A stretch of DNA of 64,000 bases, from assembly GCF_027409185.1 (NCBI RefSeq), contig NC_084471.1:7098535-7162534 (forward strand), read 5' to 3'. Source of the DNA: Cynocephalus volans (taxonomy: Eukaryota > Chordata > Mammalia > Dermoptera > Cynocephalidae). The translations under genes were made by a program, and so were the position numbers. This document shows positions 1 through 11,899 of the stretch, piece after piece (the first letter of the stretch is position 1; each line of letters opens with the position of its first letter). Below the pieces are notes generated by a model, which saw only the letters and a list, made by a program, of their open reading frames with translations, did not search any database and was not told where the DNA came from.

Positions 1-344
1 GTATGTAACATTGTGACTGCGGAGCATCAGGCCTGCTGTTGGTGGGGCGGCCAGGTTAGCTCTGCCAGCCGGGGTGTGAACCTGGGGACACCCATGAGGC
101 CTGTGGTGAACAGGATACCCCTGGGAATCTCACTGGGATACAGCCAGATGTCTCGCTCTGCCCTGCCTCCCCTAAGGCCTTTTAATCATAATCTTAACAC
201 ATTACCTTAAAGATTATTGAGAAGGCATCACCTTTGCCAAAGGTGCCCAGGGGAGCAACTTTTCCCATGGCCCACCCGGGCCTGCTGCTGCTGTCACCGC
301 TGCTTGTCTTCCCCCCGTCCCTTTCTCCCTCCCTCTTGTTCCTC
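1..344. other. Unassigned sequence with a pyrimidine-rich end
   Basis: I recognise no gene or repeat in 1-300. Positions 308-378 form a CT-rich tract (CCTCC and TTTCC runs) just before the antisense L1. The short open frames here have no family resemblance. Confidence 0.4.
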
Positions 345-2990
345 CTCCTCCTTTTCCTCCTCCCCCCTCCTCCTTTTCTAATTGCAATATAATGCACAGA
401 CCATAAAACGCACCCTTTAAAAGCGTACGATTTAGTGGTTTTTAGTATATTCACAAAGTCGTGCAGCCATCACCGCTGTCTAATTCCAGAACTTTTTTTG
501 TCTCCCCTAAAGAAACCTCATACCTATTAGTAGTCCCAGCCCCGTCTTCCCCCAGCTCCTGGGAAGCACTAATCTACTTTCTGTCTCTATAGATTTGCCT
601 GTTACGGGCGTTTTATGTGACGGAATCGTACAATACGTGATCTTTTCTGCCTGGCTTCTTTCACTTAGCATGATGTCTTCAAGATTCACCCATGTTGTGG
701 CATGACTCAGTACTTCATTCCTTTTATGACTGAATAATAGTAACTGAGTGGATATGCCATTTTTTATTTATCCATTCTTCAGCTGATGGAACCTTGGGTC
801 ATTTCAGCTTCTTGGCTGCTGTAAATAGTGCTGCTGTAAATATTCATGTACAATTTCTTGTGTGGACATATGTTTTCAGTTCCCTTGGGTATACACCTGG
901 GAGCGAAATTGCTTAGCTGTACAGTAACTCCATGTTTAACTTTCTGAGAAACTGCCAAACTGTATTCGAAAGCAGCTGTGTACCATTTTAAATTCCCACC
1001 GGCAACATGTGAGAATTCCAGTATCTCCAGATCCTCACCGGTACTTGTTATTCTTTGTTTCTTTGATTATAGCCATTCTAGGGAGCATAAAGTGGTATCT
1101 CAGTGTGGTTTTGACTTGCATTTCTCTGATGACTAGTGATATTGAGCATCTTTTCATGGACTTACTGGCCATTTGTGTGTCCTCTTTGGAGAGATGTCTA
1201 TTCAAGTATTTTCCCATTTGAAAATTGAGTTATTTGCCTTTTTATTATTAAAATTGTAAGAGTTCTTAATATATTCTAGATCCTGATCAGATATATAATG
1301 GGTAAATAATTTCTTCCATTCTGTGGGTTATCTTTTCACTTTCTTTATAGTGTCCTTTGAAGCACAAAAGTTTGAAATTTTGATGAGGTCCAGTTTATCT
1401 ATTTCTTCTTTAGATGCTTGTGTTTTTCATGTCAAATCTAAGATATGATTGTCTAATCCAAAGTCACAAAAAAGGTTCATCTATTTCTCCTTTCAGTTTT
1501 ATCACTTTTTACTTGATGTATATTGGGGCTCTGTTTTTAGGTGCCTATCTGTTTATTTTACCTTTATTTATTCGTTCTCTAACGCTCTTCCTTTCTTTAT
1601 ATAGATCTGAGTTTTCTGACCTATCATGTTTTTTTTCTTTCTGAAGTATTTCTTTTAACATTTCTTGCAGACAGGTCTGCTGGTGACAGATTCCCTCAGT
1701 TTTTGTTTGTCCGAGCAAGCCTTTTTTTCTTCTTCAATTTTAAAGCATAATCTCACTGCACATAGAATTCTGGGTTGGTGGCTTTTCTTCTTTCAACACT
1801 TAAAATATTTCACTCCAGTCTTTTCTTGTTTGCATAGTTTCTGAAGATAAATGTATATGGACCATACTTTCTTGTTTCTTTGAATGTCTTATAAATTTTT
1901 GTTGAAAACTGGAGATTTAAAACATAATGTGTCAATTGTGAAAATCATGTTTTCACCCCTTTCCAGGTTTTGTTTTTGTTGCTCATTTGTTGTTGATCAT
2001 TCATTTAGTTACTTTTCTAAATTGTCTTTGTAAAGTCTGTGTTCTTTGTTATGTATGGCCTCTGAAGTCTCTGATTGGTTAGCTTAGTGGTCAGCTTGTG
2101 GATGGACAGAAATTTACTTAAATGCCTGGAAGCAGCAAGTCTCCCAATTTTTGCTGCTGGGCTCTTTGTGTGCGTTGGCACATTCCTCCAATACTCAGCC
2201 AGACAGTTTACAACTCTGCCTTAGCCCTCATTTCCTGCTTGGGCAGAGCCTCAAGATCAGCCAGAGGTGGTAGTTTATGATCTTCTGAGGTATTTCCTGA
2301 GCGTATACATAGCCCTGGGAATGCTCACAGCTCTGCACATGCAGGTGGCCTTCTAGATTCCTGGGAATATGTGAGAGCTTTTCAAAGCCCTGTATGGACG
2401 TCTTATTTCCCAGCTTTTCCTTTTAAGCTTTTTGGTTAGCCTATTATTTACCACATCATCCACCCATTTAGCCAGCTGTAATTTTAAGCAGCAATTACAT
2501 CTGATTTTTTTCTGGCAAATGTCTCTTCCCAGTAGGTATTCTCACTGGGCAGGCTCTGAGTCAGTTCAAATAGAACCATATGAGTGGGGTCTTTCAGGGA
2601 ACCATCAGGTCCTATAATGATACTTTCCTGGAAATGGAGCTTTGAAGGTGCTCCAAGCCTGTCCTGTCCCCTACAGGACTGTCAGGTGCTCAGTTTTCCA
2701 TGATTGCAGGCTGTTGGTGTTCAATGCTACCTCAGAGTTGGAAGTGGGTCGGTGGGGAGGAATGGGAATAGGACAAGTAAAAATGCCACAAAATTGCTCT
2801 TCATACCCAGGCTCAGCCATTTTTCATGAATAAATGCTCCGCAGATTGCTGCTAGCCTTTGGTTAATTTCCAGAGTTCTGAAAAAATTGATTCTAACACT
2901 GTTGTTAGTGTTCTCACTGATTTTTTGGAGGAGAGGATTTCCAGAGGTCCTTACCCCACCTTGTTTGCTGTCATCCCCAGCTCTGCCTCT
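345..2990 (-). repeat. Antisense L1 (LINE-1) remnants
   Basis: Read on the minus strand, 1217-1035 gives the end of L1 ORF2, with the recognisable segments HLSKEDTQMASKSMKRC and SLVIREMQVKTTLRYHF. Sequence toward 345 matches the L1 3' region, including the part that reads on + as ATTTGCCTGTTACGGGCG and the stretch related to GGCTTCTTTCACTTAGCATG. From about 1480 to 2990 a further antisense L1 3'-region segment continues in the same orientation, probably a second, older fragment. Frames are broken; this is an old insertion. Confidence 0.8.
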
Positions 2991-3367
2991 GACCATGTGT
3001 CGGGTTTATAGTGAGGCACTTCGAGAAAGCTCAGAGAATCCAAATTCTCTACCCCTTACTGCCCACTAAAGGAATGAGTAGTAGTAGTCAAGATATAGGT
3101 GGATTTTCCTATCCAGAAGCCTCTTTGTTTTCCCATTTTTGAAATCTGCTGGACTTGTTAAAAACAGGGAGTTCAATATCATGATTTTGTGTTCACCTTA
3201 AGAATAGTCTTTGAAAAATCAGCAAGCAGATCATGACTAGCTGCATTTTTACACTCTCCAGCTGTCCTTTCAGAAAAGGCAAGGATAGGAATTGGACACA
3301 TTTCTAATATATGCTTTAAGATAATGTAATCTGTTTTCTTTTATATCACAGGGATTTAATGTACAAA

Positions 3368-3500
3368 ATGGCGATTATACCAGATTGGCAGACTTCATAT
3401 CCTCACACACGAAAAATCACATATTCAAGACCCCATTCTTCACCATGTAGAGTGTATTCAAGGAATGGTTTCCAAAATATGTTCAGACCGTCTTCTTCAA
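3368..3500 (+). CDS. EFCAB6: EFCAB6 first coding exon (residues 1-44 and first base of codon 45)
   Basis: The ATG at 3368 opens the frame. The exon begins at 3352 after a TTTTATATCACAG acceptor, so 16 nt of 5' UTR are included, and it ends at a strong GTGAGT donor at 3501. The acceptor upstream of the ATG implies at least one further noncoding exon, which I did not find. The peptide starts MAIIPDW and is then rich in Ser, Arg, Pro and Tyr (for example RPHSSPCRVYSRNG, residues 21-34). It has no EF-hand, signal peptide or membrane segment and is probably a disordered basic tail. It aligns without gaps to the remembered EFCAB6 N-terminus, with substitutions such as Q8, Y11, F35 and Q36. The start is chosen because the family protein starts there and no longer in-frame start is contiguous with the exon. 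Confidence 0.92.
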
Positions 3501-3539
3501 GTGAGTATTCATGAGCAAATAAGAGCACTAAAGGTAGAT

Positions 3540-3790
3540 ATCACTTATGTATGTTTATTATGTACCAGGATCTGTTCAAAGGCTCCACATGGCATTTAAT
3601 TCTCACAATAACTCTGAATTAGGTTTATTATTATCTCTATTTTCTACATGGAAAAACTGAAACACAGATTCATTAAGCCACATGCCCAAAAGTTATATAG
3701 GTTTTAAGAGGCAGGGTTAGGATTCGAACCCAGTCAGTGTAATTCCAGAATCCATAGGCTTAACTACTAAGTTTTATAGTATACCGAGTC
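3540..3790 (-). repeat. MIR SINE, antisense
   Basis: The sequence resembles the reverse complement of the mammalian-wide SINE. It has the 'cast in core' type stretch (aaactgaaacacagattcattaagc region) and the tRNA-like B-box remnant GGATTCGAACCCAG near 3720-3733. It is divergent, as expected for an old MIR. It lies about 40 bases after EFCAB6 exon 1. Confidence 0.75.
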
Positions 3791-3799
3791 ACTCAGATT

Positions 3800-5420
3800 T
3801 TTTAAAAAATTAGTAGACCTTATTTTTTGGAGCAGTTTTAGGTTTGCAGAAAGTGCAGATATTCCTATAATACCCCTCACTCCTACCCCCCATTTCTCCA
3901 ATTATTAACATATTGTATTAGTGTGGTACATTTGTTATAATTGATGAGCCAGTGTTGATACATTATTATTACCTAAAGTCGATAGTTTGCATTAGGGTTT
4001 ACTCTTGGTATTGTATATTATATGGGTGTGGACAAATGCATAGAAATGGCATATATTGCCTGTTTAATATCGTACCGAGCAGTTTCACTGCCCTAAAATC
4101 TACCATGCTCCTCCTATTGATCCTTCCCTCCCCCTAACCCCTTGCAACCACTCATCTTTTTATCCATAATTTTGTATTTCCCAGAAAGTCATATAGTTGG
4201 AATCATATAATATGTAGCCTTTTCAGATTGGCCTCTTTTATTTATTAATATGCATTTGAGGTTCCCCCTTGTCTTTCCATGGCTTGATAGCTCATTTCTT
4301 TTTAGCCCTGAGTAACCTTCCACTGTCTGGATGTACCAGTTTATTTGTCCATTCACCTGCTGAAGGACGTCTTGGTTGCCTTCGAGTTTTGACAGCTATG
4401 AATAAAGCTGCTGTAAATATCTTGTGTGTGAATTTTTCGGGTGGACGTATTTTTCACCTCCTTTGGGTAAATATCAAGGAGCTCAGTGGATGGATCTCGT
4501 GGTTTAAGAAACTGCTGAACTGCGGTCTGCAGGGGCCGTGCCATTGCCCGTTCCCCCCGGCCGTGAGCGAGAGCTCCTGTCGCCCCACGTCCCCACCGGC
4601 ATCTGGTGCTGTTAGTGTGCTGGGTTTTGGCCATTCTGACAGGTGTGCAGTGGCATCTCATCGTTGTTTATTTGCATTTTCCTGAGGACATATGAAGAGG
4701 AGCATCTTTTCATATGCTTATTTGTCATCTGTATATTTTCTCTGATGAGGCGTCTGTTAAGGTCTTTGGCCCATTTTTTAATTGGGTTGTTTGTTTTCTT
4801 ATTGCTGAGTTTAGAGTTCTTTATATATTTTGGATAATGGCCCTTTATCAGATAAGTCTTTTGCAAACATTTCCTCCGAGTCTGTGGCTCTTTTTATTCT
4901 TTTGATTTATCTTCTGCAGAGCAGAAATTTTTAATTTTAATTTTAGTGAAATTAATTCTTTCTTTCATGGATTATGCCTTTGTTGTGTCTAAAAAGTCAT
5001 TGCCAAACTCAGAGTCGTCTAGATTTTCTCCTATGTTCTAGGATTTTTATAGTTTTGCATTGATTTTTATTGTTTTACATTTAGGTCTGTGATTCATTTT
5101 GAATTAACTTTTGTGAAGGGGGTGAGGTCTCTGTCTATACTCACTTTTTTTTTTGCATGTGTCCAGTTGTTCCAGCACCATTTGTTGAAAAGACTATTTT
5201 TTATTCATTGTGTTGTGCTCATTTATTTTTATTGCTGAATAATATTCCATTGTATGTCTTACCACAGTTTGTTTATCCATTCATCTATTGAGGGACATCT
5301 TGGTTGCTTCCATGTTTTGGCAATTATAAATAAAGCTGCTATAAACATTCGTTTACTGGTTTTTGTGTGGATGTAAGTTTTCGACTCATTTGGATTCCTC
5401 ACTCAGTTTTTAAAGCAATA
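3800..5420 (-). repeat. Antisense L1 remnant (3' UTR and ORF2 end)
   Basis: On the minus strand 4866-4612 shows L1 ORF2 C-terminal motifs ([38 protein letters not shown]). The 3800-4350 part matches a long L1 3' UTR. From about 5210 another short fragment of the same type repeats the region reading GCTGAATAATATTCCATTG on +. Multiple frameshifts are present. Confidence 0.8.
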
Positions 5421-5449
5421 AAATTTTACATTGTTATTTTTCAAAAGTG

Positions 5450-5618
5450 TTTCTTTTAATTTCATTCATTTTTTCCTTTAATTAGTCATTCATTTATTCA
5501 CAAACATTTTCTGAGCTGCAGTCTGTGACAACCACTGTAATAGGTGCTGAGGATAAAGAGATGGATGGGACAGAAGGCCTGCCCTGGAGGAGCCCACAGT
5601 CTAGAGAGGGAGATAAAG
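5450..5618 (-). repeat. L2 3'-end fragment, antisense
   Basis: The stretch with CATTTTCTGAGCTGCAGTC, GGTGCTGAGGATAAAGAGATG and CCCTGGAGGAGCCCACAGTC resembles the reversed L2 3' end. A tRNA-derived SINE is inserted at its right end. Confidence 0.6.
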
Positions 5619-5633
5619 AATTCAAGTAGAGAC

Positions 5634-5734
5634 TGGCTGGTTAGCTCAGTTGGTTAGACGTGGTGCTAATAACACTGAGGTCCAGGGTTCAATCCCTGTA
5701 CTGGCCAGCCACCAAAAAAAAAAAAAAAAAAAAA
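5634..5734 (+). repeat. tRNA-Ile-derived SINE (monomer) with TSD
   Basis: This resembles a near-complete tRNA-Ile gene: TTAGCTCAGTTGG (A-box, 5641-5653), AAT at the anticodon position (5668-5670), GGTTCAATCC (B-box, 5686-5695), then CCA-like sequence and a long A-tail. The flanking 13-bp repeats AATTCAAGTAGAG (5619-5631) and AATTCGAGTAGAG (5735-5747) differ at one base and are the target-site duplication. The homology resembles the CYN SINEs of colugos. It is a retroposed copy, not a tRNA gene: it has an A-tail and a damaged D-arm. Confidence 0.9.
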
Positions 5735-6289
5735 AATTCGAGTAGAGTGAGACAAATGCCGTAACAGAAACATGTGCAGAGCACTGAGCAAGCACCCCCA
5801 CGGGATCAGAAGGATTCAAGAGGACATTATGAAAGGAGAATGGGTTTGCCTTGAAAGTAGGTGAAAGACGTCCTAGTCAGAAGTCACTCTGGACACTTGT
5901 GCTTACCTAAAATTGGCATGACTTTAACACATCTACTTACATGCGCCTACTAGGGAGCCTGGGAAATACAGACTTTATTTGGACGGCCACATGTCTACCC
6001 AAAACTCAGGGGTCTGTTTCTAAGGGAAAAGAGGAGAATGGATAATGGGGGGTAACTTAGCAGTTTCTGACACAAAAATACGTCATCAACCATAGATGCA
6101 TTCCAGTTCAATAGCTGCATGTCTACAGTGTAATCTCGATATATCTTAGTTTACTTAACTAACTATCTGATAGTACAAAGAGGACTAACGTGGGATTACT
6201 GAATTAAAGAGCACCCATACTCTCGATGAGTACTACTAAATTACCCTTCAGGATGCTTGTGCCCATGTAGTCCCACAAATAACACTTGT

Positions 6290-7200
6290 AAGTGCTCATT
6301 TCTAAGGTCCTTTCTTATCTTTTAAGATCTTGCCCACCAGCTATGCAAAAACAGTATTCCATTGGAATTTTAATTTGCATTTCTTCAATAGTAAGGTTAA
6401 TTTTTTTCGTCAGGCTTATCAGGTTTATGCCTTTTTCGTTTGTGAGTTACCTGTTCATGTCCTTTTCCCGTTTTCCTTCTGTGGGTCAGTCTTCTATAGT
6501 GATTTGTATGAGCTGTCTTTTTATTAAAGATATTAATCCATTAGCTGCCTTATGTGCCATAGGTATCTTTCTTTTTGTCATTTGCTTTTTATTTCTATTG
6601 ATGGTACTTTTTTAATGCACTGAAGTATGTTTTACTTTTTAAAAATTAAATACATATGTGCCTCCTAGCATCACATTCCTCTCCAGAGGGCACCATCAGC
6701 AGTTTGGCTGGTCTCTTTTTCATGCATGCCACATTTATTTGTAGATGTATACTTATATAACTCATATATTAAATAAACATAATTAATATTAGACACCCTG
6801 TTTTCTTTTAAAATTGTTTTTATCTTGTGTTTCCATTTCAATAGTTTCTGTTGACCTGACTTTATATTCACTAGTTCTTTTTTCTACCATGTGCAGTCTG
6901 CTACTAAGCAAAACAAATGAGTTCTTCACTTCTCATACTTTATTTTTAATTTCTAGCTTTTTCATGTGCTCTTTAAAAATAGTTTCCATTTGTCTGCTGA
7001 AATTCCCCATATGTTCAGTGTTCTTAGCTTTTTCCTTTAATCTCTTTAGCATATTTCTCATTCTCATTTAAATACCTGATCATTTCTACATTTGTTCTCA
7101 CTGTGGGTCTTCTTCTGATGACTGGTTTTGCTCTTGATTAGGTCACCTTTTCTTTTTCACTTGCCTTGCAATTAATAAAAATTTAATGCCATACATCTGT
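6290..7200 (-). repeat. Antisense L1 fragments
   Basis: 6290-6640 matches the reversed L1 ORF2 end (related to CATGTCCTTTTCCCGTTTTC and the ATTAAAGATATTAATCCATT region). 6800-7200 matches an L1 3' region (CCATTTCAATAGTTTCTGTTG, ATAGTTTCCATTTGTCTGC). Orientation is opposite to EFCAB6. The 6640-6800 gap is AT-rich and unassigned. Confidence 0.65.
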
Positions 7201-7458
7201 ATAAAAAACAGTAGAGACAGAATTAACTAATGTTTGCCACCAGAAAACGAGCACCTCTTCTTCTCTCAGGCTTCTAGTGAGGTGGACTCAATTTAACATC
7301 AAAGGTGAGGTGTGTCTCAACTTTGTTGTAGTTTTAGTTAGGTTTAGGTTACCCCTGGTTTCAAATGTTTCCCTTCAACAAGTCTTGAAATTTGAGCGGT
7401 ACTGAAACTCCAGAGACCTCAGTGTTTTACAGCCCAGCTACCAGCTTGGCATGTGGGG

Positions 7459-7877
7459 TGCTGTGGATTGAATGTCTCCCCCACAAACTCATTGAAGCTT
7501 GATTTCCATTGTAACAGTATTGAAAGGTGGGGCCTTTAAGAGGTGATTGGATCTCGAGGACTGTGCCCTTGTGAATGGACTGATCCATTCATGGAATCAT
7601 GGGTTGATGGTTTAATGGGTTGTCATGGGTGTGGTTCTGATGGCTTTATAAGATGAGCAAGTGAGAAGGTCAGCTCTCTTTTTCATGCCATTCTCGCCAC
7701 GTGATACCTTCATTGCCAGGGGACGCTGTAGAGAGTTCCCACCCAGAAGAAGACCCTTAAGAGGTGTGCCCCATAAACCATGGACTTCCCAGCCTCCAAA
7801 ACAGTAAGAAATAAATTTCTTTATAAAGTTCCCAGCTTTGAATATGCTGTTATAAGCAAAAGAAACAGACTAACACA
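7459..7877 (+). repeat. MaLR/ERVL-type LTR, solo
   Basis: The element starts TGCTGTGGATTGAATGTCTC, has the conserved GGTGGGGCCTTTAAGAGGTG block, a polyadenylation-type AAATAAATTTC near the 3' end and the terminal GACTAACACA. The LTR has no internal sequence attached. It belongs to the same broad family as the copies at 26643, 31485, 44649, 46702 and 59371. Class name is from memory (MLT1/MST-like). Confidence 0.7.
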
Positions 7878-8632
7878 TAGGGGGAGATCTTTTTCTGCTT
7901 TATAGCCCATCTGCCATTTTGGGGGATTTCCTGAGAGTTCTTTCTGTTCTGGCCCAGCTTTCTGCACCTCGGGAGATCTCTGTGCACCCTGTTGCCCTGC
8001 CTCAAACCCACAGCAGGCCACTGAATTTCACTTACTGAAGGCCTCATATACTTCAGAGGGATTTGCCTCAGCTCTTCTGTCCTGCTCTCTGCCTTTGGTA
8101 AACAGCTGCCTTGGACTTGTGTAAAACTCTGTGTGTCTTGGGGTGTGTCACACAGCTCTCCTGTCACACCCTCCGCCATTGGTGCTACTTATGTGCACTT
8201 GGTGGAAGCCCAAGAGGATGGATACAGACTTGCTCTGTGACTGAGGCTCCTGGGATCTTAATCCAGCCACCAGTCCACATGTGGCTATTCAATATCAGGT
8301 TGTTTTCTTCTTACCCTGTCTGTAATGAATTTGCTTTTTTCCCATTGCTCTGCAGGGCTGGAAGGTGTTACGGATCTTTTCTCCCTCAGGAGTGGCTTGT
8401 CCTTTCTGGAATTTAGTTTCTTTGCATCTTCAGATCTCTGATGGGTATTAAAACTATACAGATTTTTAGTTTATCCCACTTGTTCTCATTGTTAGGGTGA
8501 GAGTGATAGACTGCGTGACTTTCTCAACCCTAAACAGATGTAGAAAATTTTGTCAAATTGTCCCGCAGAAAATTATATCAGTTTGTACTCCCATCATCAG
8601 ATTATGCATATTTGGTTACTGCTTTCATTTTC

Positions 8633-8756
8633 TTTTTGTTGTTGGGTTTTTTTTTTTTTTTTTTTTTTTTGGTGGCTGGCCAGTACAGGGAACTGACCCC
8701 TCCACCCTGGTGTTACAAGGCTGCACTGTAACTGGCTGAGCTAACCAGCTCAGCCA
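8633..8756 (-). repeat. tRNA-Ile-derived SINE, antisense, with TSD
   Basis: On + it begins with a T-tract of about 22 (the A-tail reversed), then GGTGGCTGGCCAGTACAGGG and ends GAGCTAACCAGCTCAGCC. Twelve-base repeats GCTTTCATTTTC flank it at 8621-8632 and 8757-8768 without mismatch, which suggests a fairly recent insertion. Confidence 0.88.
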
Positions 8757-8769
8757 GCTTTCATTTTCA

Positions 8770-9340
8770 GTCTCAGAAGTTGCATCAGGCACGTGAAATA
8801 AAAAGTTTTCCTTCAAGTAATTTCAAATAGTTTCAAGTCAATATTTTCCAATACTTTTAAATTACAATTATTGATTGCAAACATGGGGCTTCTTGCAAAG
8901 GGAATAAAAATATACTTGAAAAACCTGAAAAAAGATTTCAAAACACATTAACAGGAAGGATCCCTGTGTGACACTGGGGGCAGGAGGATGAATTTCAGGC
9001 CGGTGGACAGAGGGAGAAACAGTGTTCACCAGCTGGTATTGAACCACACAGCTCTCCTGTGTGGATCAGCTGCTGCTGAGATTTAAGTGACAGCCAGGCA
9101 TGGAGAGGGAAGCGTGGAGTGTCTCCTGAAGTTCTGAGCATCCTTGGATGTCTTGTGGGAGACAAGGTTGTTTTCTTCCTTGGCGCTTTATGCTCAATCC
9201 TCTTCTCCCTGTCTGCCCTCTCCTTGTGTGAGTCATCTGGCTCCATGTCCCTAAATTCCACCTGTAACCAAAGTGATAGCTCCCTTCTGACTTCTGCACT
9301 AAGCTCCCGATCACATGTGCAGCCACCCTGCTGACCTTGC
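8770..9340. other. Unassigned intron sequence
   Basis: No repeat family recognised with confidence and no exon. The open frames on both strands here have no family resemblance. Confidence 0.4.
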
Positions 9341-10290
9341 TTCCTGCAGCTCATCCAGTGGCATCTCAAACCTGACCTGACCAACGGGCCTCTCGACTCC
9401 TCCTGTTCTCCCTCTCTGTCCACGACACCGTGATGTATCCAGTTCCTCCAGTCCAGTGCTGAGGAATTGTCCTTAGTTGCTCTTTTTTTCTTTAGCACCC
9501 CAACCCCTACCCCTCCAGCTACCCATCAGCAAGAGCTTGTCAGCTACCAGAACTGGCAGGTTCTATCTCCAACCTGTTTACTTTTTTCCACACTCAGAGC
9601 TGCCACCTGGTTCAAGCTACAATCACCTCTCCTTGGACTCTTGGAATAGCCTCCTCTCTGGTCTTCTTTCCTCATTTCTTGCTCCTCTGTAATCCATTCT
9701 CTACTTAGCAGCCAGAATGATTTTTTTAAAAAAGCAAATATTAATGTTACTTCCCTGCTTAAACTCTCCTGAGCCTCCCACTGCACTTTGAAGAGAAGGC
9801 CCATTGCCTGTGCAGGTGCCTGGAGCCGCTGCGAGCTGCCCTCACCCCCTGGATCCAGCCCCCACTCCTCCCCGTCTCACCTGGTGCATGTTATTCTTGG
9901 CCCACTTGGACCTTTTGCTTTCCTGGACATGGCAAGCTCATTCCTGCTTAGAGGCTCTGCACCGGTTGCTGTGGTTTCCGCATGTAGGACATTCTTGCTT
10001 CAGCCTCTTGGCTGGCTGGCTCATTTTTATCATTCTGGTTTCAGCTCATAAACCTACTTGGAGAGGACTTCCCTGACCACCCCAACTGAAACAGCCCTGG
10101 GCAGTGTTGCAGCTCCTTTTTCTGTTTCACCTCTTCACTGCACTTGCTGCCATCTGCCATTACTTTATAATAATTCATTTCTGTGTTTCTTGTCTGTCTC
10201 CACACCTCCAGACTGTAAACTGTATCTGTCCTAGTCCCTGAAGCACCCTGAGTACTGGAGCAGTGGCTAAAATATGACAGGTGACTACAC
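9340..10290 (+). repeat. L2 (LINE-2) fragment, sense
   Basis: The order of landmarks matches L2: CTGCTTAAACTCTCCTGAGC, CCACTGCACTTTGAAGAG, GGACATGGCAAGCTCATTCC, GGAGAGGACTTCCCTGACCACC, then TGTCTGTCTCCACACCTCCAG and the 3' region. It is strongly diverged with no intact reading frame. Confidence 0.75.
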
Positions 10291-10489
10291 ATCGGTGCTT
10301 CCAGGACTCCCTTCCTCTCTTCCCACTTGGCACGCTCCCCCAGAGCATCCATGCAGTTGGTCCACACACTTGCCTCTCCAACCCCACCCTCCTCCAATCT
10401 CCAGATTATATATTTGACTTTCAAATGGACATCCCCACTTAGACATCCCAAACTGAACTCAGCTTTCCCGTAAACTTTTTTTCTCTTCT

Positions 10490-10990
10490 GTTCTGGATAT
10501 CTATTGCTGTATACAAACAACCCCAAACATAGAGGCTCGAAATAGCAACAGTCATATATTTTGCTCACAGATCTGTAGTGGGCAGGTCTCCAGGACAGTT
10601 TGTCTCTGCTCCATGCAGCTTATCTGGGGACATGCTAAGGCTGGGCTGACTCACCTTGGGGCTGGAATCCTCTGAAGGCCGCTCACTCACATGGCCAGTG
10701 GTTGATGTTGGCTGGAACCTCGGCTGGGGCTGTCACTCAGAACACCTAAACGTGGCCTCTCTGTGTGGTTTCTTGGATTTCTCCCAGCGTGATAGTGGGT
10801 GTGAGCATCTTAAGAGCACAAGGCAGAAGCCGTAGCGCCTTTTATGACCTCGTCCTAGAAACACATAGTCAATTCTGGAATGACATATGTCAATGTCATC
10901 TTGACATATGTCCATTCTGCCATAGTCACGGCCCCACCTAGACTCAAGGCGGAACATATATCCTATGTTTTGGGGGAGGAGTGTTAACAA
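10490..10990. repeat. Old interspersed repeat, LTR-like, family unassigned
   Basis: The start GATATCTATTGCTGTATACA, followed by ACAACCCCAAACATAGAGGC and TTTGCTCACAGATCTG, recalls a common mammalian LTR/MLT1-type repeat. I cannot assign subfamily or orientation. Confidence 0.45.
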
Positions 10991-11219
10991 GACATTGTAA
11001 GAAAAGCACATGTGCTGGGAGGTCTTGTTGGGGCTGTCTTGGAAAATTCCATCCGCTGTATCTTCCGCTATCCCCTCTCAGGGAAGAGTGTTTCCACCTG
11101 CCCAGCCGCCCAAGCCAGGTACACAAGCTGTATCCTCCTCCCCCACCTCCCCTGGCACATCAAATCAGAAGATTCCGCAGACTCTTCCTTCTTAACCTCT
11201 CTTCTCCCCTGGTTTTCAT

Positions 11220-11760
11220 TCTGTGGCCATCACACTAGTGTAGACCCATCAATACTTGCCTGGGCAGCCGTGATTACCCAACATGTCTCCAGGCTGTCAA
11301 TCTCCTCACCTTTCTGTTCCTCCTCCACGTGATGCCAGGGGAGGTTTAAGAATAGAAGCCGGGTTATGTCATTCGCTCGATGGGAATCCCTCTGTGGAGT
11401 CCCATAACCATAGCACAAAGCCCAAGGACAGGACCGTCCATGGGTTGGCTCCTGATGACTTTCCTGTCCCATCTCTTGGCCGATGCCACCTCTGCTTGTC
11501 CCTTCCTCCTCCCTTTGCCTTGGCTGCAGAGCTTCGTGGCACCTCTCACTCCCATCCTGTTCCTCGCTCTCAGGAATGCCACGTTGCAGCTGAAGTGTCA
11601 ATCTTTCCACTGAAAAGCCTTTCCCGAGACCTTCCATTCTGTCACCCCAAACCAACCTCCCTCTTTTCTGGGTCTCCAGAGCTCCCCACAGACAGCACAT
11701 GTGCCTGTCTTCACACATGTCACTGCATCCCAGGCACATAATCACCTCCCTCGAGGAGGA
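11220..11760 (+). repeat. Probable L2 fragment, sense
   Basis: It shows L2-like blocks similar to the 9340 copy: GTGTCAATCTTTCCACTGAA, AAAAGCCTTTCCCGAGACC and a CT-rich body. It is weaker than the first copy. The long minus-strand open frame overlapping it is not a gene. Confidence 0.5.
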
Positions 11761-11899
11761 TGTGGGCATCTCAAGTGAGAGGGATCCCCAGCCCCTGCAT
11801 GGGCCTTGTGTGTGCTCAGCCCTCAGTGGTGTCAAGAGAGGCAAGAATCACTGGTGGCCAGCGCAGCCCTTGGTGGGATCGAAATGACCCCAAGACCTG

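Noticed and set aside
1..6. GTATGT at the very first base as a splice donor
   Set aside because: It fits a donor, but the upstream exon is outside the window and nothing else supports it.
5634..5706. A functional tRNA-Ile gene
   Set aside because: tRNA-like with AAT anticodon position, but flanked by TSD and carrying a long A-tail and broken arms, so it is a SINE copy.
11230..11844. 204-codon minus-strand open frame
   Set aside because: It overlaps an L2-like repeat on the opposite strand; no domain or splice support.
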